From Morella rubra (taxonomy: Eukaryota > Streptophyta > Magnoliopsida > Fagales > Myricaceae), in assembly GCA_003952965.2 (NCBI GenBank), contig CM025855.1:16176286-16240285 (forward strand): DNA of 64,000 bases. Direction: 5' to 3'. Position 1 is the first letter of the stretch. Each line of letters opens with the position of its first letter. Under the pieces are notes generated by a model, which saw only the letters and a list, made by a program, of their open reading frames with translations, searched no databases and had not been told where the DNA came from. Positions 1 to 11,321 of the stretch are shown in pieces. The translations under genes were made by a program, and so were the position numbers.

Positions 1-836
1 CGTTTTACCAACCGCAGCTGTCCCGGCACAACCCCTTGTGACAGGGATATGCCATTTTTTCTCGTCTTTTCTCGTCTTTTGTCTCATTTTGTTGGTTTTT
101 GCTCGAAGACAATGACGCCAGATCCCGTAGATTTTATTGACTTCTGGAGGCCATGCCCTAGCTCAACAGTCTCAACTTGTTCGGCCTGTCTTGTTTGCAC
201 CAATTCGTTGCTGGTCTTCTGCTACGTGACGCCACACGCCCCCGACCAGTTTTCTCCTTGCACGGGTTGTTTCCGGTGGTCTTCAGAGGAACCACACCCT
301 AGACAGATTTAGCAACCGGCCTGACTACACCGATCCGCTCTGGTCCAGCTTGCCTCCGGCCACACATGGCCTTCACCCGCCGCCATGCCTCCAGCCTTGT
401 TTTACGACCGCTTCTTGACTCGGATAGCTGATTTTTCCTTTCCTGTTTCAGTAGTTTAGCTTGTTTTAGCCCGTTGGGGGGCTCTGTCTTTTATATTTCC
501 ATTGTATTGGCCCCTGGGGGTTTTCTAGCCACTTGGTGGCTTTGTCAGCCCCCTTGTGGGCTTTGTTGTGTCAGCTCTAGGTTGTCATTGTTCTTAGCTC
601 TCTTGCTAGCACATAATTAGTTCTGGTAGTTACCTTCTACCGTTTCCTGCCATCCGTTTCTCTATCCAGCATAGAGTATTTGTGGTTTGTCAATTTATAA
701 GGATTCTGCTAGTCTTATTTTGTAGCCTAGTCGTGCTTTAATTTATATTTTTTTAATCTTTATTGTATCTTGTAATATGAATTTATATGCAATGAAAGTC
801 TCGTGGTATTCTTTAACAAAAAAAAAAAAAAAAACA
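1..836 (+). mobile_element. Probable 3' end of a LINE-type retroposon with poly(A) tail
   Basis: No ORF of note. From about 470 the sequence has the repetitive GGGGGCTCT / CCACTTGGTGGCTTTGT / CCCCCTTGTGGGCTTTG style seen in plant L1 3' untranslated regions. It ends with an AT-rich tail, AATGAAAGTCTCGTGG and a run of about 16 A at 820-835. Directly after the A-run begins intron sequence of the neighbouring HD-phosphohydrolase pseudogene, so the retroposon appears to have inserted near that gene's 3' end. The last exon of that gene is not seen on this side. The 5' end is outside the window or not recognisable, and no TSD could be paired. It could instead be a processed transcript of an unknown gene. 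Confidence 0.4.
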
Positions 837-889
837 GGAAACCAAGGGCAGGCAAGGCTAACAGTGTGCCTTCAAGTCATTTATTTTAC

Positions 890-3800
890 CTTGGTTTTCA
901 TCAAATCCTTCAGCTTGAGAAGCTTTTCGTGAAAAAGATTCAGGTTGTCAGCCCATCCTTCTTCATGTACACTTCCTTGGTTAAATTTGACCGTGGCTTG
1001 AATGGTAGGATCATGTAGCACCCTGTTTCTACTTCCACCAAAAGTAAAGCAACGAGCAATTTCTGAAATTGAGAGACCTTTCACATAAAATATAGGACTA
1101 CCTAAGATGCTATCAAAAGTTGAATTAGATAAAATAAAAATAAAAATAGTAACACAAGGCAAATTAGAAAAACAAGATTACATATACACTTAAGAAATCA
1201 CATGAACCAACAATTAAATTGAGAGACCACATCTACCTAATGCTATCACACAAATATACCCATATATCTTAGAATAAACCTTAAGATAATATATTTTTTT
1301 TTTTAAGAGCACAATGAAAACAACAAATTACCACTTGCACCAATAGCATCCAGACGATCAGCATCCTCCACGATTCCGAATTCTGGATAGAGCTCAAGAT
1401 TTGCAAGCCCAGCAAGCTCCTATTTGAAGCCTGAAAATTCCGCAGTACATCTATCATTCGGACTATACTAGATGGCTAACTTGCATTTTAGCAATGATAC
1501 CATTACCCATTCAATCATAAGACCAAAATATATAAAAACATTTATATACAATTATTCATAATTTCATTCTTTCTTTGCATGACATTTCATTCATCTTCTT
1601 ACATTTCTTCTTTTGCTTTCGTTACTTTCATTATAGTAGAAACCGTTCATAATACATATATTATGCACACACATTAAAATGTTTCATACCTTGTTCTTGT
1701 AAAATATTATATAAGGGAGCATAAAAAAAAGAAAAAGAAAGAGCTTGCAAGATAGGGTCATTATATATCAATACCATATAACTTGAAATCCTTTAAAAAA
1801 GTAACAGTTTGCATGAAAAGGGCATGATCATCTCTACTTAACTCTCCACAATGCTTTGCAAACTTAACCTAATAATTCCATACAAAAGCGATCAACTGTC
1901 ATTCAATCAATCATAGAAGATCACAAGTTAAGGAAAGAGAGGGCTTTACCGGATTGGATTTCTTGAATGTAATCCCAAGAGGAAAACAATAAAGGCTTTA
2001 TGGAGTGAAAATAATAGACTTCTTTTTTTCAAATTCAAAATTAAAAAGTATGGTATTTAGAGAGAAAGCAAGGAGTTTCGGAATTCTTCATACTGGTAGC
2101 AAATAAAGGCTCAAAGCATGCTAGCGTTAGGTTTTTCTTAGTCTTTAATAGGTTGACTTGATGTAACAAAGCTTGGGCCTTTTTCGTTTCGGTTTTGAGG
2201 TCATAAGTGGTCTTTTAAATCCAGATGAACAAAAAGAATCTCAAAAATTAAATCTAAGGGAAAAAAATTGTGGGATTTTAAATTCATTAGAATAAACCTC
2301 TATCTCCTCAATTTTTAAAACTTTTAAATTCAGACATAAAATTATATCTTTATCTGTAGGTATCTTTAGATTTAAAGATAATAGTAGATCTCTATCCTAG
2401 CTTTTTTAATTCGAAAATACTATTCAGCCTTTATCTCTTAAACTTTTAAAATAAAAAAAAATAAGATTAGGCCTTATTTCTTCACATTTTAGACTAAAAT
2501 ATATTCATTTAACTCATCTATGTACCAACAAAAAGGGATTATGAAAATTCAAAATTTAAGAACAAATAAAATAAAAAGACATAAATACCCCTGCTGAGAA
2601 GGGGGAATGGGTGCAAAAGATGGACTAAAATTTTCAAATTTATCAAGATTGCCACAATAAATAGAAACTGAATTGATATATATCTACAGGCATATTTAGA
2701 AGATTAATCGAAAAGAGCAGGCAATAGCCTTCGAAGAACTCACGCATTCCCTTGATAATACCTAAAATCTTTATCTTCTTGTGCTCCTCTATCCAATCTT
2801 GCTCAAGAAAATTCTCAACAATTTTTTCCTCAGCTGGATCTCTACATGTGAGAGTAAACACTCATAAATCAGAAAAAGGAAATTAAAGGCCAAAAGAAAA
2901 AAGGGACACAGTAAATATTGGAAAGACAAAAACTCAAATCTTCCATTATACAGACAAACATATGAGTCTCACCGCAGTACAACAAGCATGAATGATTAAA
3001 ATCGCGAGGAGATACAGCTTTCAATGTGTGAACAACCAAGGGTGAACATGTGCTTAATTTATACGGTTGTCCCGTGTAATAAGCAAAAAGTAACCAGAGT
3101 TGGAAATACATGCATGTGCTGTGCTACTCTTGCGAACCCACAAACTGATCAACTTCAGAAACCCAGCAGAATATGGGACACTATATCTATACAATATAGT
3201 AATATATGCATTTTTTTTGTATATTTAAGTACAAAAAGAATCATAAAGGCAAGAACCAGAAATACAAACCTCACATATTTGTAGTCACCTGCACTCAGCG
3301 ACCAAACATTAAAACAGTTAGTAGTTTTACAAGATGGAGATTATAACAACGTAAAAGAAAAAAGATTTTTAAGTGTATATTTGGGTGCTTATCATGTTTG
3401 TAGACCATTACTACAGCCTACAAATGAAAGAAAAGAAATAGGTAACCACCCAGAACAAATTCATAGGTCACAATTAAAAGAATGCCTGCTAGTGGGAAAG
3501 CGAGGAGTAATGACCTAATCATGGAAAAGTGCAGCAAGCTCTATCTGCCAAGCAACAAATTAAGGTCTGAGGAAGATGTCAAGGAAAATGAAAGAAAAAC
3601 CAAACAAAAACAACAAATTTCCCTGAAATGTGCTATTACAAGTAACAGAAACCATCCAAGATGATGGCTAGAGCGTGTGTTACAAGTTTCAACTTGATTC
3701 TTAGAGAGGGCGCGCAGAAAGCCCCATTTATGCTCACAAAAAATATGTTTTGAGCCTTAATGCCTGAGGATGCTAAAATGTACTCAGATGGTTGCTTTTA

Positions 3801-4227
3801 TTTCCACTACAAATTGCAAAACATATTGAAAAATGAAACAGCTAAAAAAATCTTGATAAAGCTCATATATCCGTAAATTTGTAACCCTCCGGCCACTACA
3901 TGTAATTGCTTAGAAACACTACCACAGGAGGAAACTAAGAAACAATTTAGAGAGAATAATAAGGTCTCTATTTTCCTTCCATTTTATCACTTTTTCTCGA
4001 ATTTCTTGACCAACCGCACTATATTGATAACTACTTACAAGGTTAAAAATTAAAGGAAAGGGTATACTATCTCCATGGACTGAGAGTTGGAGATGAGGCC
4101 TTCCTCGCGTGCGAGGTTGAGGGCGAGGTCTCTGACCCTCCAGACGTGCGTTGCGTCATGAGACGCATCGTTCCCTTTCGTGATTCTCTCCACTAGCTCC
4201 TCTGCGTTTCTCACCGTCTCCTTCCTC

Positions 4228-4232
<5 letters not shown>
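890..4232 (-). pseudogene. HD-domain phosphohydrolase (YpgQ/YedJ-like), degraded copy 1
   Basis: Minus-strand gene of the HD superfamily of metal-dependent phosphohydrolases. Exons I can align: exon 1 4068-4232 (MARKETVRNAEE..., with NDASHDATHVWRVRDLA holding the first metal-ligand histidines); exon 2 3515-3544 (IELAALFHD, the HD pair); a 19-nt micro-exon 3 3270-3288 (GDYKYVR); exon 4 2744-2841 (DPAEEKIVENFLEQDWIEE...IIKGM); exon 5 1332-1430 (LAGLANLELYPEFGIVEDADRLDAIGA); exon 6 890-1062 (IARCFTFGGSRNRVLHDP...). Exon 2 is one base short, which puts a stop right after HD. Exon 5 has an in-frame TAG after FK. Exon 6 is out of frame in its second half. The last exon is missing, with a retroposon tail in its place. 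A (CT)n tract lies just before the ATG. The family is recognised from motif order, which matches the second copy at 10.5-22.9 kb. Expression of a short N-terminal product cannot be excluded. Confidence 0.8.
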
Positions 4233-4263
<31 letters not shown>

Positions 4264-4264
4264 C
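4232..4264. repeat. (CT)n microsatellite in the 5' leader of HD copy 1
   Basis: Dinucleotide tract of about 15 CT units directly before the ATG of the HD pseudogene. On the gene's strand it reads as (GA)n, a common plant 5' UTR or core-promoter feature. Confidence 0.8.
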
Positions 4265-4589
4265 CACTGTGGATGTGTTGAGCGGTTCTTTCTGTAAACT
4301 ACGTACGTGTACCATTGTTACGATTGCTAAATAAGATACTGCGTCCTAGTACTTACAAGATAGTTGTTAGATACGGGCCACGGAGTTAGGTGTTGGCAAA
4401 ATATATTAAAATACACACAGGAGATGTTCATGGAGATTGGCTTGCTGGAATAAGCCATTCTTTCTTTACTATTATCTTGAGAAACAAACACCATAAAAAG
4501 AGACTTGTAACAACCACTGTCGTTTTACAAGTTTAAAATTGGACTTAGTGAAGCGTGCTTGAACTTCTGCAGCGGGGTAAATGCAGTTA

Positions 4590-5500
4590 TGTTGTGATAT
4601 AATTGTTAAAAGTTAAACTTGATTTGGGTTCAAGATGTGATCCAAACTTAGTCTTGGCCCTATGGAGGATGAAGCTCTTCTAGAGAGTTCTACAAATTTC
4701 TAGAGGAATGGAAGAAAAATCATTTTTCTAGAAAGTTCTATAGTGCTCTAAATGAAGGAAGAGCTAGCAGGTACTTCTCTAAAGAGTTCTATAAATCTCT
4801 AGAGTAAGGAAGATCAAATCACTTTCTAGAAATTTAAAAAAAAATATCTTAGAGATGAGTAGACGTGCTTTTTTCTAAAAAGTGCTGCAAAATATCTAGA
4901 AAATGTAATTAATATCTAGAGTCTCTCTAAAAAGTACCATAGAAACATCTAGATATTTTAGATAAGGGGAAAATACACTTTTCACCCACGAACTACCATA
5001 TATTTTACACTTTGCACCCTAAACTACCAATTTTGACACATTGCACCCTTTAACTACCAATTTTTAATACTTTGCACCCTTTATCAAATTTTTAAACTAA
5101 AATGACGATAATGCCCTTAGATATTGTTGTCAATTCATTAATTTTTCAAGGGTATTATTGTCAAATGGAGGGTGCAAAGTGTTTAATATTAGTAGTTGGA
5201 GGGTGTAATGTGTCAAAGTGGGTAGTTTAGGGTGCAAAATGTATAACATTGGTAGTTTGAGGGTGCAATGTCTTAAAGATGATAGTTTGGGGTGCAATGT
5301 GTCACTACTTCACTCCTCCTTTGTAAACTTTAGATAAAATAATTAGGATTGAATTTGTAAACTTATATAAAGGGGTGGAACCCCACTATTTTGTATAAGT
5401 TAAATCAATACAAGCCAAAAAGCTAAATTTAAGAAATTAAAATATATCCTTTCATATTCCTTCTCAGTATCTCTTCCACAAAATTTACTCTCCCTTAAAA
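4590..5500 (+). other. LTR-like remnant (family uncertain) carrying a TCTAGA-rich repeat array
   Basis: The stretch begins TGTTGTGATATAATTG. It holds about six diverged copies of a ~45-60 bp unit (4670-4960) built on TTCTAGAAAGTTCTA. After an inserted MITE it continues with a TATATAAA box (about 5365) and a short TATA-to-leader segment. This layout (repeats, TATA box, short leader) is that of a Copia-type LTR, but no matching second LTR, TSD or primer site was found. If it is an LTR it is a solo or truncated relic. Family and ends are inference. Confidence 0.3.
4966..5328. mobile_element. Foldback MITE, Mutator-like, inside the LTR-like remnant
   Basis: A 363-bp non-coding element flanked by the 9-bp direct repeat TTTAGATAA (4957-4965 and 5329-5337). 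Both arms consist of tandem ~27-30 bp units of the type GGTAGTTTAGGGTGCAAAATGT, in opposite orientation on the two sides, around a centre with ATGACGATAATGCCC. The outermost ends match poorly. The 9-bp duplication fits the Mutator superfamily. Fragments with the same units lie at 31683-31770 and 37390-37450. Confidence 0.7.
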
Positions 5501-7210
5501 CTTTATTCCCTATGTATTGTGAATTTCTCTTCCAACGATAATATGGTTTCGTCGATTTCTCCCAAAGCAAAAGACAATGATGTATCTCATATGGGCGGGG
5601 AAATCGGCACAACAGAAAGGAGCCCAAGCCCGCTAATTCCAGTTCAGGCATCAGAGCGGAAAAGAAAGTACGCCCAGCAATCCACAAAGACCCATGACGC
5701 TACCCTAGGCGGGCCGCCTATGGTACGCAATAAAGCTGTAGGGGTAATGATGGGCCGACAGAGGTCCCTGATAATTTTCATACCACCTCTGCCCCCTATT
5801 GTCTAGACCACTTTCTCGCAGGTTTACTTTTTGTGCTTTGGGCTCGAGTGTCATCTGCCCCATCCGAATGAAACGACAGGGATAAAAGTATCTGTATGTG
5901 GGTCTTGTGAAAATATTCCTTCAATGCAATAAATAATAGCTAAATCAGAAATCCAACGTATGGGAGTGCGTTGTTCGTATATGCTGTCTATTTTCAATCA
6001 TTCAAAGTACGAAAAGTGGGATACGAAATATATGAAGTTATGAGATTTTAATTTTTTTGACAATTGCGTGTTAGTTTTTAAGGGAAAGAATATGTGGAAA
6101 GGGGGAAGTGGTCTGTTATTTAAGAAAGTTATGAAAATTTAATTTTTTGAAAATTTAAATTAATTGGTAATAAAATAGATAATTGTGGTGTAGGGGAGAA
6201 GAATTTGTGAGAAGTGAAAAGTTATTTATTATTTAGGAAAGTTAGGAGAACTTAATTTTTTAAAAACTTAAATTAATTATCAATAAAGTAGACAATTGTG
6301 TAGTGCTAGGTTTTAGGACAAGAATTTATGAGAAGTAGTTTAGGAGAAGAATTTATGGAAAATTATCTTATTTTATGAGAATTTAAATTTTTTGAGAGCT
6401 TACTTACTTAGCAAACAATTGTGGTGCTAGTTTCTATATTGTATTTTTTATTTTCAATTTCAATTTTATAAACTAGTTTTTAGAATATTGGTATTCTGTA
6501 GGCATTTCATTAACTTATATTAGTTTCAGGCTTTTTTTATCAATTTTAATTTTATAAAAATGTTTCGTATTTTTTTCAACTTTAATTTTATAAAAAAAGT
6601 ATTTTATATTTTTTAGGCTATAATATAGGGTTTTCTTAATTATGAGAGATTGTCTCATCTGCCTACCTATCTAAGCCGTCCCTATCCACATGTTATGTTT
6701 ATTTTTATCTCTCTCTAAATGAGATGATCTAATTCAACCACCAACTTAAGAGAATCGAATGAGATCATCTAATTCAACCATCGAGTTAAGGGGAATCCTG
6801 ATCCAAAAGTCCTCCATCTAGACATGTTCTTTATTTTTCTTAATAGAAAACATTACTCGATAATGTTTTAAGGCGGTTTGCAGTCGGTGATCTATCCAGC
6901 TTCCAGAAGGGTGAATTTTTATCACACATGTAGGATCAAGGTCAATGTGTTTATTCTCTCTTGATCTTTCCCTGAAACCATGAACCTTTTGTTGGGTGAT
7001 CTAGAACAAGGAGACCAAAACAGAAAAAGCTTATATATGTTGTAAAAATAAGGCTTGGCCGCATGGATGATTATGTCTCATTACTATATATACTATCTAT
7101 AACCAACATTATCCCAATGGCCGTTCCATTAGATAAATATATGATCTCTAACTTTTTACAGTTACAAATGATAAGAATGAATTAAAAAAAAAATGCTAAT
7201 TCAGTACATC
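5338..7210. other. Intergenic and upstream region of the CYP86B1-like gene
   Basis: No convincing coding region. A short open frame at 5519-5806 resembles nothing I know and has no splice or codon support. The stretch holds the end of the LTR-like remnant, a three-unit tandem repeat (6061-6432) and, at 6719-6788, a ~33-bp direct repeat of the type GAATGAGATCATCTAATTC. Confidence 0.6.
6061..6432. repeat. Diverged tandem repeat, ~113-123 bp unit, about 3 copies
   Basis: Units start with CAATTG(T/C)G(T/G)TG at about 6061, 6180, 6293 and (partial) 6416. Each continues with a GGAGAAGAATTTGTGAGAAG-like stretch, a TTATTTAAGAAAGTTA-like stretch and AATTTAATTTTTTGAAAA. Copies differ by substitutions and small indels. 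The array lies about 1 kb upstream of the P450 start codon. Confidence 0.7.
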
Positions 7211-7218
7211 TATATAAG
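7211..7218 (+). promoter_or_regulatory. Candidate TATA box of the CYP86B1-like gene
   Basis: TATATAAG about 190 bp upstream of the start codon at 7403, in otherwise non-coding sequence. It is the best TATA match in the proximal upstream region. The transcription start is not known from the sequence. Confidence 0.4.
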
Positions 7219-7402
7219 AAGAGGACATAGAATGAGTTATTTCGTTCCTATTCTTGATCCAGACGACTTTTCCCATGAGACGTAAATTACAAAATATGCT
7301 GAGCTGGAGAAAACTGATCAGAAACTGAAGATGAACTAAATTCTCTTACAGCCTCGACCGATTCAAAGATAGGATTCACCGAGCTTAATTAATTCCAACA
7401 AC

Positions 7403-9637
7403 ATGATCAATCTTAGTAACCTCATCTCCTCCGCCTCCGCCTCCGCCTCCTCCAATGACCCTGCCACCGTCAACTTCATGTCCAGGCGGCTCTTTTTCTT
7501 GCAACATATCCGGTTTCTGGAGCTTTTCGTCGCCGTTGCTGCTTTTGTAGTCATTCATTCGGTTAGGCAAAAGAAGAATCATGGCCTACCCGTTTGGCCG
7601 GTCATCGGAATGTTACCTTCCTTGCTGGTTGGTTTAAGCACGCACAACGCGTACGAGTGGCTTACCGAAATTCTTTCCCGTCAAAATGGAACTTACACAT
7701 TCATAGGCCCCAGCTTTAGCAGCCTCAATGCTGTCGTGACTACCGACCCTCGTAATTTGGAGCATCTTCTCAAGTCCAGGTTCCCCAATTTCCCTAAAGG
7801 GCCTTTTTTCAGGGACACCGTCGGTGATCTTCTGGGCGACGGGATATTTGGTGCAGACGACGAGATTTGGCAGCGACAAAGGAAGACAGCAAGTATCGAG
7901 TTCCACTCAGCTAAGTTCCGGCAATTGACCGTCGAGTCATTGCTTGAACTTGTTCACTCTAGGCTCTTACCCGTGCTGGAGAACTCGATTGATCAGCCCC
8001 TCCCCATTGATTTCCAAGACGTCTTATTGCGTTTAACTTTTGATAATGTATGCATGATAGCTTTTGGGGTTGATCCTGGGTGCTTACGCCCGGGTTTGCC
8101 CGAAATTCCCTTTGCTCAAGCCTTTGAATACGCGACGGAAGCCACACTACAACGGTTTGTCACGCCGACATCCCTATGGAAAATCATGAGGTATCTCAAC
8201 ATTGGAAAGGAGAAGAAGCTCAAGATGTCAATAAAAGCAGTGGACGAGTTTGCTGAAAATGTGATTCGGAAGAGAAGGAAGGAGCTCTCTATGCAGTCTG
8301 AAGACAAGAAGCTGCAAAGGTCAGACCTCTTGAGCGTTTTCATGGGGCTGAAAGATGAGCAGGGACAACCTTTCTCGGATAAGTTTCTACGGGATATTTG
8401 CGTGAACTTTATATTAGCTGGGAGAGACACTTCATCAGTGGCGCTGAGCTGGTTTTTCTGGGAGCTGGAGAAGTACCCCGAAGTGGAGGAGAGAATTCTT
8501 GCAGAGATGTGCCGCATTGTGGGTGAAAGAGAGGAGGTGAAAAGGGGAGAGTGTAGGAAGAGTCCATTGATATTTAGGCCGGAAGAGATAAAGAACATGG
8601 AATACTTGCAGGCTGCTCTATCGGAGGCTCTCAGGTTGTATCCTTCCGTGCCAGTGGATCACAAGGAGGTAATTACCTTAACCAATAACATTTTCTTTTA
8701 ATTTTTGGATTAACGAGCTGTCCTTTTGCGCTACCGACTATAATAACGAGAAAAAAAAAAAAGTAATTCAAAGAAGCTTGGAACAACATGTGAGTGTAGG
8801 TCCTTGTCTCAATAAGTTCCACTGTTCGCAATTGAGGGTAGTGCTCTGTGTCACGAACTGGAACTCAACATTTAAGGAATTGGACAAACAAGAGGGGAAA
8901 CATAGTAGGGCCAGATCAATTGTCTTACTTCTACATTTTGCATGTGATATTGCTATTCCCTATGGATGCAAAGCCGCATTCTATCCTCTTTCCTTGAGAA
9001 ATAATGAAAGTCTAGTTAAAGATATATAATGCGTTCATTACAAATAATTTTTTTTCTGATCTCCTCAATTAAAACTACTTGAATGGGGTAGTTTCATGTT
9101 GGTGGGGCAAAATATAATATTTTGAGCAAATTCCACAATTTCCTCAAATTGGTTCCTTGTTACTAGAAAAAGAAACAAAAACATATGTAGTTTTGTTGAA
9201 AGTTCTGATTGCTAACATGTAGTTTCAACATTTAGGTTGTTGAAGATGACATATTTCCAGATGGGACAGTACTCAAAAGAGGAACCAAAGTACTCTACTC
9301 AATCTACTCAATGGGGAGAATGGAGAACATATGGGGAAAGGACTGCAGGAAATTTAAGCCGGAGAGATGGTTAAGAGATGGCCGGTTCATGAGCGAGTCG
9401 GCCTACAAGTTCACAGCCTTCAATGGCGGCCCTCGCCTTTGCTTGGGAAAAGATTTTGCTTACTACCAAATGAAATACGTCGCCGCCTCTATCATTTACG
9501 GCTACCGTGTCAAGACGGTGAAGAATCATCCGGTGGAGCCGAAGCTCGCATTGACGATGTACATGAGGCATGGACTGAAGGTGAATATTTATAGGCGGGA
9601 TGACTCCGAGCTTCAAAGGTACTTCAAGATCGAGTGA
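7403..9637 (+). CDS. CYP86B1: Cytochrome P450 of the CYP86B1 type (very-long-chain fatty acid omega-hydroxylase)
   Basis: Two exons, 7403-8668 and 9236-9637, joined in phase across a 567-bp GT-AG intron, give a 555-aa protein of full CYP86 length. Residues 38-54 form an N-terminal ER membrane anchor. Visible P450 motifs are the I-helix AGRDTS (339-344), ExxR as EALR (408-411), PERW, and the heme loop FNGGPRLCLG with cysteine 491. Stretches such as EIWQRQRK, FHSAKFRQLT, LRLTFDNVCMIAFGVDPGCL and SESAYKFTAFNGGPRLC match my memory of Arabidopsis CYP86B1 (At5g23190) much better than other CYP86/CYP94 members. That enzyme omega-hydroxylates very-long-chain (C22-C24) acyl chains for suberin polyester at the ER. 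No break is visible. The start is the first ATG of the frame. The gene lies between two HD-phosphohydrolase pseudogenes that read the other way. Substrate is inferred from family. Confidence 0.93.
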
Positions 9638-9950
9638 TGAATGTGTTAACGGAGTGTCAATTACTATGTTTTTTCTATTCCATTATTTCTTCACCTTGTC
9701 ATATATGTAATAAGTATTGTAGAGTGAGGCAAAGAAAAAAAAAACAAAAAGAGTATTGTAGAGTGAGCGAAGGGTAGTGTTGGATTCGCTTATTCCATGT
9801 GTGTTCAGGACGCATTTTAATAACAAACTTGGTGTTGTTTTGTTAGTGTATTTGAGTATTAGCGTAATCTGTACCAAATTAAATCCAAATTGAGTTGTAA
9901 TTCCTTGTTAAATAAGTTTATTCTAAGTGTTCAAAAGAAAAAATAATCTC

Positions 9951-10121
9951 TCAAAAGTTTGCGTAAGAAAAGGATTCTACGAGTAGGTCGTCTGTTCCAC
10001 GCTCGAGCAAACTCTGTGTAAAACATCCCAATGAGCTCTCGCTCGCCTGAGGCTCAAACTCTTCTTCTGTAGAGGCAGCCACAGTGTCCCCTTCTTCTGC
10101 CGGGGATGACAGACTCAAATC
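9951..10121 (-). other. Unassigned putative terminal exon (57 codons including the stop)
   Basis: On the minus strand a CAG acceptor is followed by an open phase-0 frame beginning DLSLSSPAEEGDTVAAST, continuing EEEFEPQASESSLG and ending SFSYANF-stop. It is rich in E, S and D, like an unstructured C-terminal tail, and its base composition is much less AT-rich than its surroundings. No other exon of the same gene was found nearby. It lies about 400 bp beyond the last exon of HD copy 2, which reads the same way. It may be the stranded last exon of a gene destroyed by rearrangement, or chance. I do not recognise the protein. Confidence 0.35.
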
Positions 10122-11321
10122 CTGCCAGGTAATAATAGGAAAGAGCTCAAGCCAATCTGATTACATCAAATGTCGTTAGCCCACTAAGCTTTGTCCAAAT
10201 TACTTACACAAGTGAGAATATCCCTTTTCACGTTTACACATCCATAATGAAATACAGGCGTTGTATTTTTTGGATAAAGTAGCAGAACAAATTTGATGCA
10301 GCACATCATTGGGAGTAAGACAGAAGTCGAGATTCTCAGTTTGTAGATGGAAAAGGAAAAACATCTTGTTTTCTCTTTGTTATAAAATGTTTTCAGCGAT
10401 TAAGATTCGGTTTTAAAATTCTTTTAATCACTTTAAAAGATAACTTTTGAAGTGACTAAGATTAAGTTCAAGGTCAAGGATCAAACAGTCAACAGCAAAA
10501 CCAGGGATCTCTTTCAAGCTCTGCTGTCCCACTCATCATAGAACTCGTTTAGAAACTCTTCCATGAACTTGTGCCTCCTCTCGGCCCTTTTCTGCCCAGG
10601 CTGAATTTAGTGCCAGATGCCACACATAAATTAAGAAGACTTAAGACTATCCCGTTTACGCTGAGAACAAAGAAAAATGCACTGATGCACAGGAATAATA
10701 AGAAACTTAGGGCAGGTAAGGCTGGCAGTGTGCCTTCAAGTAATTTCTTTTACCTTGGTTTTCATCAAATCCTTCAGCTTAAGAAGCTTTTTGTGAAAAT
10801 GATTCAGAGTCATCTGCTCATCTTTCTTCATGTACTGTTCCTTGCTCTGACCGTCGCCAAATGGTAGGATCGTGTAGCACCTGCTCCTACTTCCACCAAA
10901 AGTAAAGCAACGAGTGATACCTGAAATTGAGAGAACAACTTGCATGTCAAACAGTAGACTTTAAAAGCTAAGCTTGTAAGACCTCATTATGCAAGAGCAC
11001 AAATGAACCCTTCAGTCAAAAAACCTTAGTTTCTTGTAAGTCACCTAGTGAAACATGGATGGCGTTTTATTAAAGCACATATGAAAACAGCAAAATGCAA
11101 ATTACCAATTGCACCAATTACTCCCAGACGATCAGCATCTTGCACAATTCCAAATTCTGAAAAAAGCCCAAGATTTGCGAGACCGGCAAGCTTATTCTCT
11201 TTTAAAACATGAAACTCCCGCAGTACATCTATCATATTTTCGTAGAAGCAAATATGAACTGTAAAACCACTACGTAATAGTCTCATAAATAACAAAACAA
11301 ATAACATTCTATCGGAGCTAC

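Noticed and set aside
5519-5806. Open frame of 95 codons in higher-GC sequence
   Set aside because: No recognisable domain, no splice-compatible neighbour, and an equally long frame on the other strand (5400-5687). Treated as chance.
7363-7582. Minus-strand frames opposite the start of the P450
   Set aside because: They mirror the repetitive GCCTCC codons of the P450 N-terminus (ASASAS) and have no independent support.
9371-9616. Frames overlapping P450 exon 2 on both strands
   Set aside because: Shadows of the heme-binding exon; the true frame carries all P450 motifs.
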